The notes under the pieces: model-generated
Database searches by the model: none
Told to the model about the DNA's origin: nothing
Seen by the model: the letters and a program-made list of their open reading frames with translations, nothing else
Shown here: in pieces, positions 51,716 through 60,578 of the stretch
Layout: every line of letters begins with the position of its first letter
Numbering within the stretch: the stretch's first letter is position 1
Source: CAYSZB01 sp964435475
GTDB lineage: Bacteria > Chloroflexota > Anaerolineae > Anaerolineales > Anaerolineaceae
Assembly: GCA_964435475.1 (NCBI GenBank)
Contig: CAYSZB010000001.1
Span: 1-64,000, forward strand
DNA length: 64,000 nt
Direction: 5' to 3'
Made by a program: the position numbers and the translations under genes

Positions 51716-53101
51716 ATGAAGAAGCTAAAAATAGGCGCGCAAGCATTATCCATATTGATATTCATTGTCTTTGTTTGCTTGATCCTGGTGATCAACGTTA
51801 ATACCCCGCTCATTGGCGAAGATTTTGTTTTAGCTTTGCCATATGAATACCAGGACTCACCTGCATCTATAAAACTTCCTTTGTTGTTTACTAAAATAAA
51901 ATTACAAGCACAATATTGGAGCGCAAGGGTTGGTGAGCAATTGGCAATAATTTTTGCCTCTTACGACAAGATGTTTTTCAATATTTTGAATACAGCCTTA
52001 TTTTTTTTGTTTTGCTATTTTGTTATTGTTTTCGGCAAGGGAGAGTTCTTTCCATTAAGGCAGGCATATACATACTTCCTTTTAGCGCTTGTTTCCAGCC
52101 TGGTTATTTTGTTGGTTCCTACACTGGGGGAGATTTTTTTCTGGTTGGATGGTTCAGCCAATTACCTCTGGTCGATGATGATCTTGTTGCTGTTCTTCCT
52201 GCCTTATCGATTCCTGTTTGGCGGGCGGGATATTTTTAATAAGAAACCAATTTTAACGATTCTATTCTACCTGTTGGCGATTTTGACAGGTTTTACCAAT
52301 GAAAATACGGTGCCGGCAATTCTGGCAATATGCATTGTTCAACTGTTGATCATTTCCAGGAAAAAGAATGTTGAGGTTCCCTTGCCTAAATGGCAGTGGA
52401 TCGGCACTTTGCTCTGTGGGCTAAGTTTTTTGGTTTTTGTGTTTTTACCCTCCACCAGGCACAGGCAGGAATATTACAACAGTGTCTATGGAACCGAAAA
52501 CCCGGATTTTTTTTATTACTTCCAGAGAGCGAAAACCATATTAACTGATTATACAAATGCATCATACGTATTGATACTTTCAGTTGTTGGCGCGTTTATT
52601 CTTTTTATGATCATTTACTTCATAAGAAAGTGGACATTATCAGATCAAAGCAAGAAAAACTTTAAGGTCATAGCCTTGATTTTGGGACTGTCTTATCTTT
52701 CTCAACTTATTATGGTAATTGTTCCCTATTATGAGCGCCGTACGGGGCTTCTAACCTGGTTCTTTTGGCTGGCGCTTCTTTTTGCTATTGTTGAAGAATT
52801 TCATCAGCACAAAAGTCCCTTCATTTACGCATTCTCAATTATCCTGGTGTTTGGTTTGATCCAAACTGTAAATACTGCCAGTGTTTATGATCGATTTTAT
52901 GATGAGGCGATGTCCAGGCATTACTTGTTACTGAATGCCAACCAGGAGGGAGTAAAGGATGTTCAGGTCGAACCCTTTACAACGCAATATTCAAGGGTAA
53001 TAACCACAAGGGAAGATTACCTGCTATTTGAAAACAAACTTTATGCCAATTATTATGGTTTGGAAAGTGTGGATATCAAATCGAGTAGCCTGAAACCGTA
53101 G
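51716..53101 (+). CDS. Polytopic membrane protein (DUF6056-like)
   Basis: The protein has 461 residues with about ten to eleven hydrophobic helices, starting at residues 10-28. The first loop carries NTPLIGEDFVLALPYEY and the next EIFFWLDGSANYLWSMM; both resemble loops of DUF6056/GtrII-like proteins that use polyprenyl-linked sugars or act in O-antigen modification. A soluble tail of about 65 residues follows the last helix. This is the most AT-rich gene of the window (18 G+C in the 60 bases 52561-52620). Function is inferred only from topology and location. Confidence 0.7.
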   Translation: MKKLKIGAQALSILIFIVFVCLILVINVNTPLIGEDFVLALPYEYQDSPASIKLPLLFTKIKLQAQYWSARVGEQLAIIFASYDKMFFNILNTALFFLFCYFVIVFGKGEFFPLRQAYTYFLLALVSSLVILLVPTLGEIFFWLDGSANYLWSMMILLLFFLPYRFLFGGRDIFNKKPILTILFYLLAILTGFTNENTVPAILAICIVQLLIISRKKNVEVPLPKWQWIGTLLCGLSFLVFVFLPSTRHRQEYYNSVYGTENPDFFYYFQRAKTILTDYTNASYVLILSVVGAFILFMIIYFIRKWTLSDQSKKNFKVIALILGLSYLSQLIMVIVPYYERRTGLLTWFFWLALLFAIVEEFHQHKSPFIYAFSIILVFGLIQTVNTASVYDRFYDEAMSRHYLLLNANQEGVKDVQVEPFTTQYSRVITTREDYLLFENKLYANYYGLESVDIKSSSLKP

Positions 53102-53139
53102 AAAAAGTGACATTACGGATCTGATGCAGCTAACTATAT

Positions 53140-54969
53140 ATGAAGACCAAGGACGTTATTTCTGCTTTACATTTTCTGCGAAGGGGTTTCAGGTATGCAG
53201 CGTCACGATTGCACAGCTTGTTGCATTCCCCTGATAACATCGGCACTTCATTCTATCCTCCCTGGCTCTCAACTCACCAGCCTTCACCCCAAATCCTCGA
53301 AACCCAACATAAAAACGTCGACACCCTCCCTCTTTCCCCCCTCATCTCCATCCTCACCCCCCTCCACAACCCCAACCTGGACCAGCTTGCACAACTGATC
53401 GACTCTCTCTTGGCCCAAACCTACCCTCACTGGGAACTATGCCTGGCAGGGGTCATGCCCGAACCAACCTCCCTCGGTCAAAGTATCTGGCAGTTCATCG
53501 GCTCTGATCCTCGCATCCACCTCAAACGCCTGGATGCAAACCTGGGTATTTCCAGCAACACCAACGCCGCTGCAGGCATCGCACAGGGTGAATACATCGC
53601 TTTCGTCGACCAGGACGACCTGCTATCTCCTGACGCGCTCTACGAGGTTGTTCAGGTGATCAACACCAACCCTGAAACGGACTTCGTTTACTCAGATCAT
53701 GACATCCTATCCCATGATGGCAAGAGGTGTTTTAGCCCGCTCTTTAAGCCCGACTGGTCGCCCGAGATCCTCCTCTCCGCCAATTACGTGACCCACTTGT
53801 CGGTGATGCGCAAAAGCGTGTTTCACGATTTGGGTGGCCTCGATCCGGCTATGGACGGTGCCCAGGACCTGGACCTGGTGCTGCGCCTCAGCGAGGGCTC
53901 TTATAACGTCAGGCACATACCCAAAATCCTCTACCACTGGCGCGAGTCGCCCGGCTCGACCGCCCTGGATTTTGCCAACAAACCCTACACCATGGATGCC
54001 CAGCTGCGGTCGATCAAAGGCCACCTTGGGCGCCTGGGGCTGCCGGCTGTCTCGGTGGATCAGCGCGAAACGGGCTACATCCATGTCAAATGGCAGGTTG
54101 CGCCTGTCCCAAAAGTTTCGATCATCATCCCCAGCCGTGGTGCCAACTGGCGCTTGAAGATCTGCTTAAGTTCAATCCTGCGCCTGACAGATTACTTTGA
54201 TTATGAGATCATCATTATAAACAACGGCTCGAAGCGCCCCGAGGAATTCGCCTACTACCGCCGCATCCAGCGCAACCAGCGGGTCAGGGTTCTGCATTAC
54301 GACCAGCCCTTCAATTACGCAGCGGTCAATAACTTTGGCGCACAACAGGCCACCGGTGAGATGCTGCTTTTCCTGAACGACGACACCGAGATCATCCATG
54401 CCGAATGGCTCCAGGAGATGGTAATGTGGGCATCGCGCAAGGAGATCGGTGCGGTGGGTACCCAACTGCTCTACTACGACCGCACGATCCAGCATGCCGG
54501 TGTGATCCTTGGGCTGACCGGTTTTGCGGGTCACCTCTTCCAGCATGTCAAACCGCACACCTGGACAATTTTTGGACTGCCCATGTGGTACCGTGATCAC
54601 CTGGCGGTGACCGGTGCCTGCCTGATGATCAGGCGCGAGGTACTGGATGAAGTGGGTGGCTGGCCTGAGGATCTGCCTCTCTGCGGCAACGATGTCGTGC
54701 TGGGTTTGCGCATCAACCAGGCGGGCTACCGCGTGGTATATGACCCGTTCGTGCGCCTCTATCACCACGAATCAGCCACTCACAAGGGCAACATCCCTGC
54801 GGCAGACTTTCGCACCTCCTACCTCTATTACCGGGATGTCCTGGCGGGTGGTGACCCATACTTTAATTCAAACCTGTCCTTTTGGTCCACTTTTCCCAAA
54901 TTAAAAGAGAAATATGAGCCCACGGCGCTGCAATTTGTGAGAGAATACCTTGAAAGGCTGGCTTTGTGA
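53140..54969 (+). CDS. Double-domain family 2 glycosyltransferase
   Basis: The protein has 609 residues with two GT-A domains in tandem. The first (about 65-300) has LISILTPLHNPNLDQL, the DXD-type block EYIAFVDQDDLLSPDAL, VYSDHDIL and MDGAQDLDLVLRL. The second (about 325-560) has VSIIIPSRGANW, MLLFLNDDTEIIHAEWL, GAVGTQLLYYDRTIQHAGV and AVTGACLMIRREVLDEVGG. Enzymes of this plan add two sugars in O-antigen-like synthesis. The 5' part has an extreme C-over-G bias on the coding strand (59 C and 8 G in 53281-53400), unlike the AT-rich genes before it. Confidence 0.9.
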   Translation: MKTKDVISALHFLRRGFRYAASRLHSLLHSPDNIGTSFYPPWLSTHQPSPQILETQHKNVDTLPLSPLISILTPLHNPNLDQLAQLIDSLLAQTYPHWELCLAGVMPEPTSLGQSIWQFIGSDPRIHLKRLDANLGISSNTNAAAGIAQGEYIAFVDQDDLLSPDALYEVVQVINTNPETDFVYSDHDILSHDGKRCFSPLFKPDWSPEILLSANYVTHLSVMRKSVFHDLGGLDPAMDGAQDLDLVLRLSEGSYNVRHIPKILYHWRESPGSTALDFANKPYTMDAQLRSIKGHLGRLGLPAVSVDQRETGYIHVKWQVAPVPKVSIIIPSRGANWRLKICLSSILRLTDYFDYEIIIINNGSKRPEEFAYYRRIQRNQRVRVLHYDQPFNYAAVNNFGAQQATGEMLLFLNDDTEIIHAEWLQEMVMWASRKEIGAVGTQLLYYDRTIQHAGVILGLTGFAGHLFQHVKPHTWTIFGLPMWYRDHLAVTGACLMIRREVLDEVGGWPEDLPLCGNDVVLGLRINQAGYRVVYDPFVRLYHHESATHKGNIPAADFRTSYLYYRDVLAGGDPYFNSNLSFWSTFPKLKEKYEPTALQFVREYLERLAL

Positions 54970-54970
54970 A

Positions 54971-56260
54971 ATGGGAATCATCAAAAAGATCCGCAGGGGC
55001 TTCTCGCTCATCAAAAAACAGGGCATCAAAGGAATAAAGACTGCCCTGGCGAAAAAGATCCTCGCCCATCAGGGAGTCACGACCATGTGGCAGGCATATC
55101 AATCCGAAGCCTTTGCCCTGGCAGAGCAATTTGACTTCTCAACTGAGGACCTTGCAAGATCCCGTCAGGTGCAGGCTGAAAACAGGGGCGACCTGGAGAT
55201 CAAATCCCTCACCTGGTTCATCCCCGATTTTCACCACGCATATTACGGCGGGATGTATACCATTCTGCGTGTTGCCGGTTACCTGACGCGCCAAAAAGGG
55301 GTTGCCAACCAGTTTGCCCTGGTTGGCAGCTTTGACGAGAAGATCATTGCGGATAGGATTGGTGAAGCATTCCCCGCACTCAAGGGCACACCAGTGGTAA
55401 AGGTCTCATCACCAGCCGGGCTGGCCGGACTGACGCCTACTGATGCCAGCGTTGCCACCCTCTGGTCGACAGCTTATCCCGCCCTGAAATTCAACCGGGT
55501 GAAGCGCAAGTTCTACTTCATCCAGGATTACGAGCCGCTGTTCTATCCTGCCGGCAGTACCCAGGCGCAAGTGGAAGCGACCTATGGCTTTGGCTTTGAT
55601 GGGCTGTGCAACACGCCGCCCCTGGCACAAATCTACCAGGATCAATACCATGGTTTTGCTGCATCATTCAATCCCTGTGTTGACCCGCAAGTATTCCATG
55701 CGCATGGCAGAAAACCCCACCAGCTGGGTACACCCTGGCAGGTGTTCTTCTATGCCCGCCCGGAACACCCCCGCAATGGCTTTGAGCTTGGCGCTGCTGC
55801 GCTGAAAAAGCTCAAATACCGCCTCGGGGAACGGGTGAGGATCATCTGCGCCGGCGATGCCTGGGACCCTGAAAGCTATGGCCTGAAGGGTATCGTGGAA
55901 AACCTTGGACTGATGAGCTATGAAAAGACGGCTGATCTTTACCGGGCGTGCGATGCCGGGCTGGTGATGATGTTCACCCGGCATCCCTCCTACCTGCCTT
56001 TTGAGCTGATGGCATGCGGGTGCTGCGTGGTGTCCAATCGCAACCCCTGGACGGGTTGGTTCCTGGAGGATGGCGAAAACTGCCTGCTTTCGGATGGAAG
56101 TGCCACCAGCCTGGCGGACCGCCTGGAGGAAGCCTTGTTAAACGATGACCTCCGTGGAAAAATTATCGGTTCTGCCAGCCAGGTCATCGCACACGGTCAC
56201 CAGGATTGGGATCGCGAATTTGAGCAGTTGTTCACCTGGATGAAAACCCGCAGGGAGTGA
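54971..56260 (+). CDS. WsaF-like rhamnosyltransferase family protein (GT-B)
   Basis: The ATG at 54971, one base after the previous stop, is used rather than the TTG at 54950. The protein has 429 residues. After about 70 variable residues the N-terminal domain begins with LTWFIPDFHHAYYGGMYTIL. The central signature YFIQDYEPLFYPAGS is typical of the WsaF/rhamnosyltransferase-like group. The C-terminal domain has VFFYARPEHPRNGFELG, IVENLGLMSYEKTADLYRAC and the donor-site PSYLPFELMACGCCVVS. It would transfer L-rhamnose from dTDP-rhamnose made by the nearby rml genes. Specificity is inferred. Confidence 0.82.
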   Translation: MGIIKKIRRGFSLIKKQGIKGIKTALAKKILAHQGVTTMWQAYQSEAFALAEQFDFSTEDLARSRQVQAENRGDLEIKSLTWFIPDFHHAYYGGMYTILRVAGYLTRQKGVANQFALVGSFDEKIIADRIGEAFPALKGTPVVKVSSPAGLAGLTPTDASVATLWSTAYPALKFNRVKRKFYFIQDYEPLFYPAGSTQAQVEATYGFGFDGLCNTPPLAQIYQDQYHGFAASFNPCVDPQVFHAHGRKPHQLGTPWQVFFYARPEHPRNGFELGAAALKKLKYRLGERVRIICAGDAWDPESYGLKGIVENLGLMSYEKTADLYRACDAGLVMMFTRHPSYLPFELMACGCCVVSNRNPWTGWFLEDGENCLLSDGSATSLADRLEEALLNDDLRGKIIGSASQVIAHGHQDWDREFEQLFTWMKTRRE

Positions 56261-56262
56261 GC

Positions 56263-57960
56263 ATGGCAAAACAAAAACCGTTGAAATGGCATGAGAAGGT
56301 CAACCAGAAATTAACCCTTTGGGCAGACAGCCTGAAGAAAAAGATTTTTTTACCCCTTGAAAGTTGGTTTAAGTCACTGTCCGCCAGCTCAAAGGGCTAT
56401 TGGAAAAAGAACAGCACAGTCATCCTCATCCTGGCGATTATCATCATTGCCGCTTACGGTTTTGACCTCTTCAACCTGAACCTGACCATCGACGAAGAGA
56501 TCCACTCGTTTTACAATCCTCCCGAGACCTGGATCCGCCAGGGCCGTTGGGCGATCTACCTGCTGCGTAAACTGTTATTGCCCTATACCACCGTGCCTTT
56601 TATTCCGCTTTTCCTGGGTTTATGTTTCCACCTGGCAGGCATGCTCATCCTGGTCGAGGTTTGGGGTCTGAAGCGAGCCTGGCATAAGGTGCTGGTCGGC
56701 GCTCTTGGCATTGTCTGCCCGGTTGTGGCGACCATGTATACCTTCAGCATCATGAACTTCGCTGTTGGTGCCGGTTATCTCAGTGTTGCGCTCAGTCTGC
56801 TGATCTTTGCCAGGGCTACCAGGGGCTGGAAATACCTGGCGATCCTGCCCGGGATCTTTGGCATTGGGGTCTACCAGGCATTTTTGCCAACCCTGCTGGT
56901 GGCTTATCTTGCCTACCTGGTGGTTCAGGGATTGCGTGAGAACGCATCTCTCTTTAAGGGTTCTTTGCAAATGCTGGTCATCGTTATGGGCAGCCTGGCA
57001 GGATATTGGGGTATCCAGCAATTGCTGCAGTTGTCCAACGACGCTCTTATCTCCAGTTATGTGACCAACCAGCTCTCGTTGCCTGCTTCCTGGCAGGACT
57101 TCCTGATGTACGGACGCAGTTTCTTGGTTGAGATCTTCCGTATGTATACCGGGCATGAGTTGGTGTACATTGACAAGCTGTACGCCCTCGGAATTTTGAT
57201 GTTCCTTGCCGCTGCTGCTTACCTGGTCGAGCAGGCAGAACTGCAAACGAGGGTAGGGCAAAAGATCTGGTCGCTCTTGCTCTATGTTTCGCTCATCATT
57301 ACACCTTTCATCAGCGGTTTTTTTATGCGCGGAGCCTACATACCGCGCTTTTTACTGTCCTACCCCATAGTGATCGCCGCTCTGGTGGCAGCCGGACTTC
57401 ACAACCGGCATGCCATTATGCGCTCTTTGATCCTGGTCTTTGCCGTGATGACCGTCTTTGGGTTTGCCCTGGCAGATAACCGCCTGTTCGGCGCTTCGCA
57501 CTTTGCTCTCCAGGCCGACCGCCTGACAGCTGCCAACCTTGACTTGCGTATTGCTGATGCGATAGCAGAGGCGGGGGTGACCCGGGATGATATTGAGTAC
57601 CTGGAGATCATTGGCTACCTGGACTACCCTGAATCGCACCTTGTTCCGGAGATTGATACCTTTGGTGGGTCATTTTTTAACTGGGACCAGGGCAACAATA
57701 TCCGCATCATTCTTTTCCTAAGGACGTTGGGGGTGGGCAATTATCAGGTGTTGCCCGATGCACAGCGTCTTGAGATGATCCCATACGCCAATACCATGAC
57801 TTTATGGCCGGACCCAAAGAGTGTCCAGGTGGTGGGTCAGACCATCTTGGTGAAATTCAGTCCCTATTCGGGCTTACAGCAAACGTTTATTTGTGGCTCA
57901 CTTTATCCGGGTGGCGGTGCAGATCAGCAGGCTTGCCTGGATAATTTCAACGCTCAGTAA
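56263..57960 (+). CDS. GtrII-like polytopic glucosyltransferase
   Basis: The ATG at 56263 is used, behind CAGGGAG. The protein has 565 residues. A basic cytoplasmic start of about 50 residues is followed by about eleven hydrophobic helices (first at about 52-70). The first external loop carries the acidic motif NLNLTIDEEIHSF and WIRQGRWAIYLL, characteristic of GtrII-type proteins that move glucose from polyprenyl-phosphate-glucose to a glycan outside the membrane. A soluble extracytoplasmic tail of about 130 residues ends in CLDNFNAQ. It would decorate the exported polysaccharide. Confidence 0.82.
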   Translation: MAKQKPLKWHEKVNQKLTLWADSLKKKIFLPLESWFKSLSASSKGYWKKNSTVILILAIIIIAAYGFDLFNLNLTIDEEIHSFYNPPETWIRQGRWAIYLLRKLLLPYTTVPFIPLFLGLCFHLAGMLILVEVWGLKRAWHKVLVGALGIVCPVVATMYTFSIMNFAVGAGYLSVALSLLIFARATRGWKYLAILPGIFGIGVYQAFLPTLLVAYLAYLVVQGLRENASLFKGSLQMLVIVMGSLAGYWGIQQLLQLSNDALISSYVTNQLSLPASWQDFLMYGRSFLVEIFRMYTGHELVYIDKLYALGILMFLAAAAYLVEQAELQTRVGQKIWSLLLYVSLIITPFISGFFMRGAYIPRFLLSYPIVIAALVAAGLHNRHAIMRSLILVFAVMTVFGFALADNRLFGASHFALQADRLTAANLDLRIADAIAEAGVTRDDIEYLEIIGYLDYPESHLVPEIDTFGGSFFNWDQGNNIRIILFLRTLGVGNYQVLPDAQRLEMIPYANTMTLWPDPKSVQVVGQTILVKFSPYSGLQQTFICGSLYPGGGADQQACLDNFNAQ

Positions 57961-58008
57961 GCTCAATCAGCCTAAGGTATACTTGATTTTAAGGCATACT
58001 GAAACCCA

Positions 58009-59322
58009 ATGAGTGCACCTGTGGATACCAACAAGAAGAACAAACTGCTCATCATCAGCCAGGATGTCATCGATTGCCACATGGCTGGTCCAGGGTTGCG
58101 TTACTCAGCCATGGCACGTTTTTTAGCTGATTCTTTGCAAGTTACCCTGGCAGCACCCGAAGGCAGCGACCCGGGGATAGCAGGTGTCAGTTTCTTTACC
58201 TATGGAAAAGATACCCGTTGGTTAAAGGCTGAAGCACTTGTCGCAGATTTCATCCTGGTTTCAGGGGCGATGCCCAGGCAATTTCCCTTCCTGGTCAAAT
58301 GTAATGCCAGGCTGGTGGTCGACCTGTATGATCCGATGCTCTTTGAAAACCTGTATTACTACGAAGACGAGAAAAGTTCGCTCCGAACCCGTCATATTGC
58401 CGATGATCTTGATACAATAAATATCCTTGCCCAGGCGGGTGATTTCTTTATCTGTGGCAGCGAACGCCAGCGTGACTTGTGGTTGGGGCTTTTGCTGGCC
58501 AACCACAGGATCAATCGACTGGATGTGCCAGGCGACCCGGAGTTTCGCAAGTTGATCGATGTGGTCGGCATGGGCATACCCACCAGGAATCTGGCTGGGG
58601 GTGGGTGGCTCAAGGGGCAGCACCCACAGGTACCCACAAAGGCAAAGATTGTGTTGTGGGGCGGGGGCATCTGGAACTGGCTGGATCCCCTGACCTTGAT
58701 CAAATCCTGGCCCGCTGTCATCCAGCAGATCCCTCAGGTCCGGCTGGTCTTTTTGGGCACGCGCCACCCCAACCCGGCAGTCCCGCAGCATGACATGGCG
58801 CAAAAAGCGCTCGATCTTGCCGGGCAGATTGGTGAACTGGATAAAACGATCCTCTTCTTTGATTGGATATCCACCACGGAACGGGAAGGGCTGCTCAGCG
58901 AGGCGGATGTTGGCGTGATCTGCCACCCGCAGAGCATCGAAACCCACTTTGCCTTGCGCACACGCATGCTGGACTATTTCTGGGCGCAACTGCCGGTTGT
59001 CACCAGCGAAGGCGATGTGTTGAGCGAGGTCGTCCGGCAGCATGGCGTTGGTTGGGTGGTCTCGCCCAACGACCCGGAAGCGCTGGCTGTTGCGCTGATC
59101 AATGCGCTCACCTGCCAGAGGGCGGAAATTGCGCAGAACTACCAGCCAGTGCTCGCAGCGTATGATTGGTCCAATCAACTTCGCCCTTTGTTGGATTATT
59201 TTATTGAGCAGTCAGGTAATACGAGACCCGTAAAAAGGAAAAAACCAATTCAAATGCGCCTGGCTTACCGCATAAAACGCAAACTGAGCCGATTATTTCA
59301 CTGTATAACAGTGAAGGCTTGA
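58009..59322 (+). CDS. Glycosyltransferase family 4 protein
   Basis: The protein has 437 residues. The N-terminal domain has LLIISQDVIDCHMAGPGLRYSAMA, then LVVDLYDPMLFENLYYYE. The C-terminal domain has IVLWGGGIWNWLDPLTLIKSWP, VRLVFLGTRHP and the donor-binding THFALRTRMLDYFWAQLPVV, with SEGDVLSEVV. It ends in a strongly basic tail (KRKKPIQMRLAYRIKRKLSRL) likely to bind the membrane surface. The next gene begins 2 bases after its stop. Confidence 0.88.
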   Translation: MSAPVDTNKKNKLLIISQDVIDCHMAGPGLRYSAMARFLADSLQVTLAAPEGSDPGIAGVSFFTYGKDTRWLKAEALVADFILVSGAMPRQFPFLVKCNARLVVDLYDPMLFENLYYYEDEKSSLRTRHIADDLDTINILAQAGDFFICGSERQRDLWLGLLLANHRINRLDVPGDPEFRKLIDVVGMGIPTRNLAGGGWLKGQHPQVPTKAKIVLWGGGIWNWLDPLTLIKSWPAVIQQIPQVRLVFLGTRHPNPAVPQHDMAQKALDLAGQIGELDKTILFFDWISTTEREGLLSEADVGVICHPQSIETHFALRTRMLDYFWAQLPVVTSEGDVLSEVVRQHGVGWVVSPNDPEALAVALINALTCQRAEIAQNYQPVLAAYDWSNQLRPLLDYFIEQSGNTRPVKRKKPIQMRLAYRIKRKLSRLFHCITVKA

Positions 59323-59324
59323 GC

Positions 59325-60578
59325 ATGAAGATCCTGCATGTCGTCCAGGGTTATCCACCCGCAATGGGTGGCACGGAAGAGGCTTTTGCCCACCTATCCG
59401 ATCGCCTGGTTAGTCAATTTGGCGACGACGTGACTGTCTTTACCACCAACTGCTTCGGTGGCGATGCCTTCAACCGCTTCGGACTGCCGGGGATGCAAGC
59501 AGGAGAAGAACTGATCAACGGGGTAAGGGTCAGGCGTTTCAAGGTAGCCACCTGGCTCAGCTGGTTGTTCAAGGTTCCGCAATTCCTGGCGACAAAGTTA
59601 AATTTGCCCTGCAGTCAGTACTTGAAAACGCTCTACCAGGGTCCGCTGGTCATCGGGCTGGGACGGGCGATCCGCAAATCGGATGCCGACCTGGTGGTGG
59701 CATCATCGTTCCCCCTGCTGCACATGTACACTGCCCTGAAGGCTGCCAGGCAGGCCCAAAAACCGGTCATCCTGGTGGGCGGTCTGCACCCGGGGGATCA
59801 TTTGAGCTTTGACCGTCCGATGATCTACGACACCATGCAAAAGGCTGATGCCTGCATTGCCTACACGTCCTATGAAGCGGAATACTTGAAAGCCCGCGGG
59901 ATACCTGCTGAAAAGGTTTTTGTCATTCCCCTGGGAGTTGACCCGCAAAATACCAGTCAATTGTCCAAGGAGGATATAAGACGGTCCTTAGGCTTGCCTG
60001 ATGGCCCGTTGGTCGGTTTTATTGGGCAGATCTCAGCCCATAAAGGTGTAGACTTGTTGATCAGGGCGATGCAACTGGTCTGGGTAACCCACCCTACTGC
60101 CAGGTTGCTGATCGCCGGGGCGAAGCGGCCATTTGCCAAAACGATTGAAGCGATGGCCGCCGGGCTGCCTGGCGAACAAAAAGAGAAGATCGCCCTGTAT
60201 TATGACTTTAACCGGGATGATAAAGCGGATCTCTTCAAAGCCCTGGACATTTTTGTCTATCCCTCACGTTTTGAGTCGTTCGGCATTGCCTTCCTTGAAG
60301 CCTGGCGCGAGCACAAGCCGGTGATCGGTTTAGAAAGCGGTGCCATCCCCTGTGTGGTGGAGCATGACATCAATGGCTTGCTGGTCGGGGTGGATGATGC
60401 CGCGGGTCTCGCCCGAGCGATCGGTCAATTGCTGGATGACCCGGGCAAGGCGGCACGGTTGGCTGAAAAAGGCTATCAAACGATCAAGCAACAATATTCA
60501 TGGTCACCGATAGCTACCCGGTTCCATACCCTGTACCAGGATGTTGTTAACTGTAAAGGTGGCACATGGCAAGCCTGA
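59325..60578 (+). CDS. Glycosyltransferase family 4 protein
   Basis: The ATG at 59325 is preferred over the TTG at 59319, with GAAGG 7 bases upstream. The protein has 417 residues. The N-terminal Rossmann fold starts KILHVVQGYPPAMGGTEEAF. The C-terminal domain has PLVGFIGQISAHKGVDLLIRAM, ARLLIAGAKRP, the EX7E-type block ARFESFGIAFLEAWREHKPV and the nucleotide loop ESGAIPCVV. It is a retaining GT-B enzyme; sugar and acceptor are unknown. Its 3' end overlaps the next gene by 13 bases. Confidence 0.9.
   Translation: MKILHVVQGYPPAMGGTEEAFAHLSDRLVSQFGDDVTVFTTNCFGGDAFNRFGLPGMQAGEELINGVRVRRFKVATWLSWLFKVPQFLATKLNLPCSQYLKTLYQGPLVIGLGRAIRKSDADLVVASSFPLLHMYTALKAARQAQKPVILVGGLHPGDHLSFDRPMIYDTMQKADACIAYTSYEAEYLKARGIPAEKVFVIPLGVDPQNTSQLSKEDIRRSLGLPDGPLVGFIGQISAHKGVDLLIRAMQLVWVTHPTARLLIAGAKRPFAKTIEAMAAGLPGEQKEKIALYYDFNRDDKADLFKALDIFVYPSRFESFGIAFLEAWREHKPVIGLESGAIPCVVEHDINGLLVGVDDAAGLARAIGQLLDDPGKAARLAEKGYQTIKQQYSWSPIATRFHTLYQDVVNCKGGTWQA

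Noticed and set aside
47830..53230. AT-rich block as a mobile element
   Set aside because: No transposase, integrase, terminal repeats or attachment-site duplication was seen. Its genes are glycan-related, so recombination of a serotype-like cassette fits better.
58261..59178. Long antisense open frame (305 codons) on the minus strand
   Set aside because: It lies wholly within the GT4 gene at 58009-59322, has low-complexity shadow composition and no recognisable motif or ribosome-binding site.
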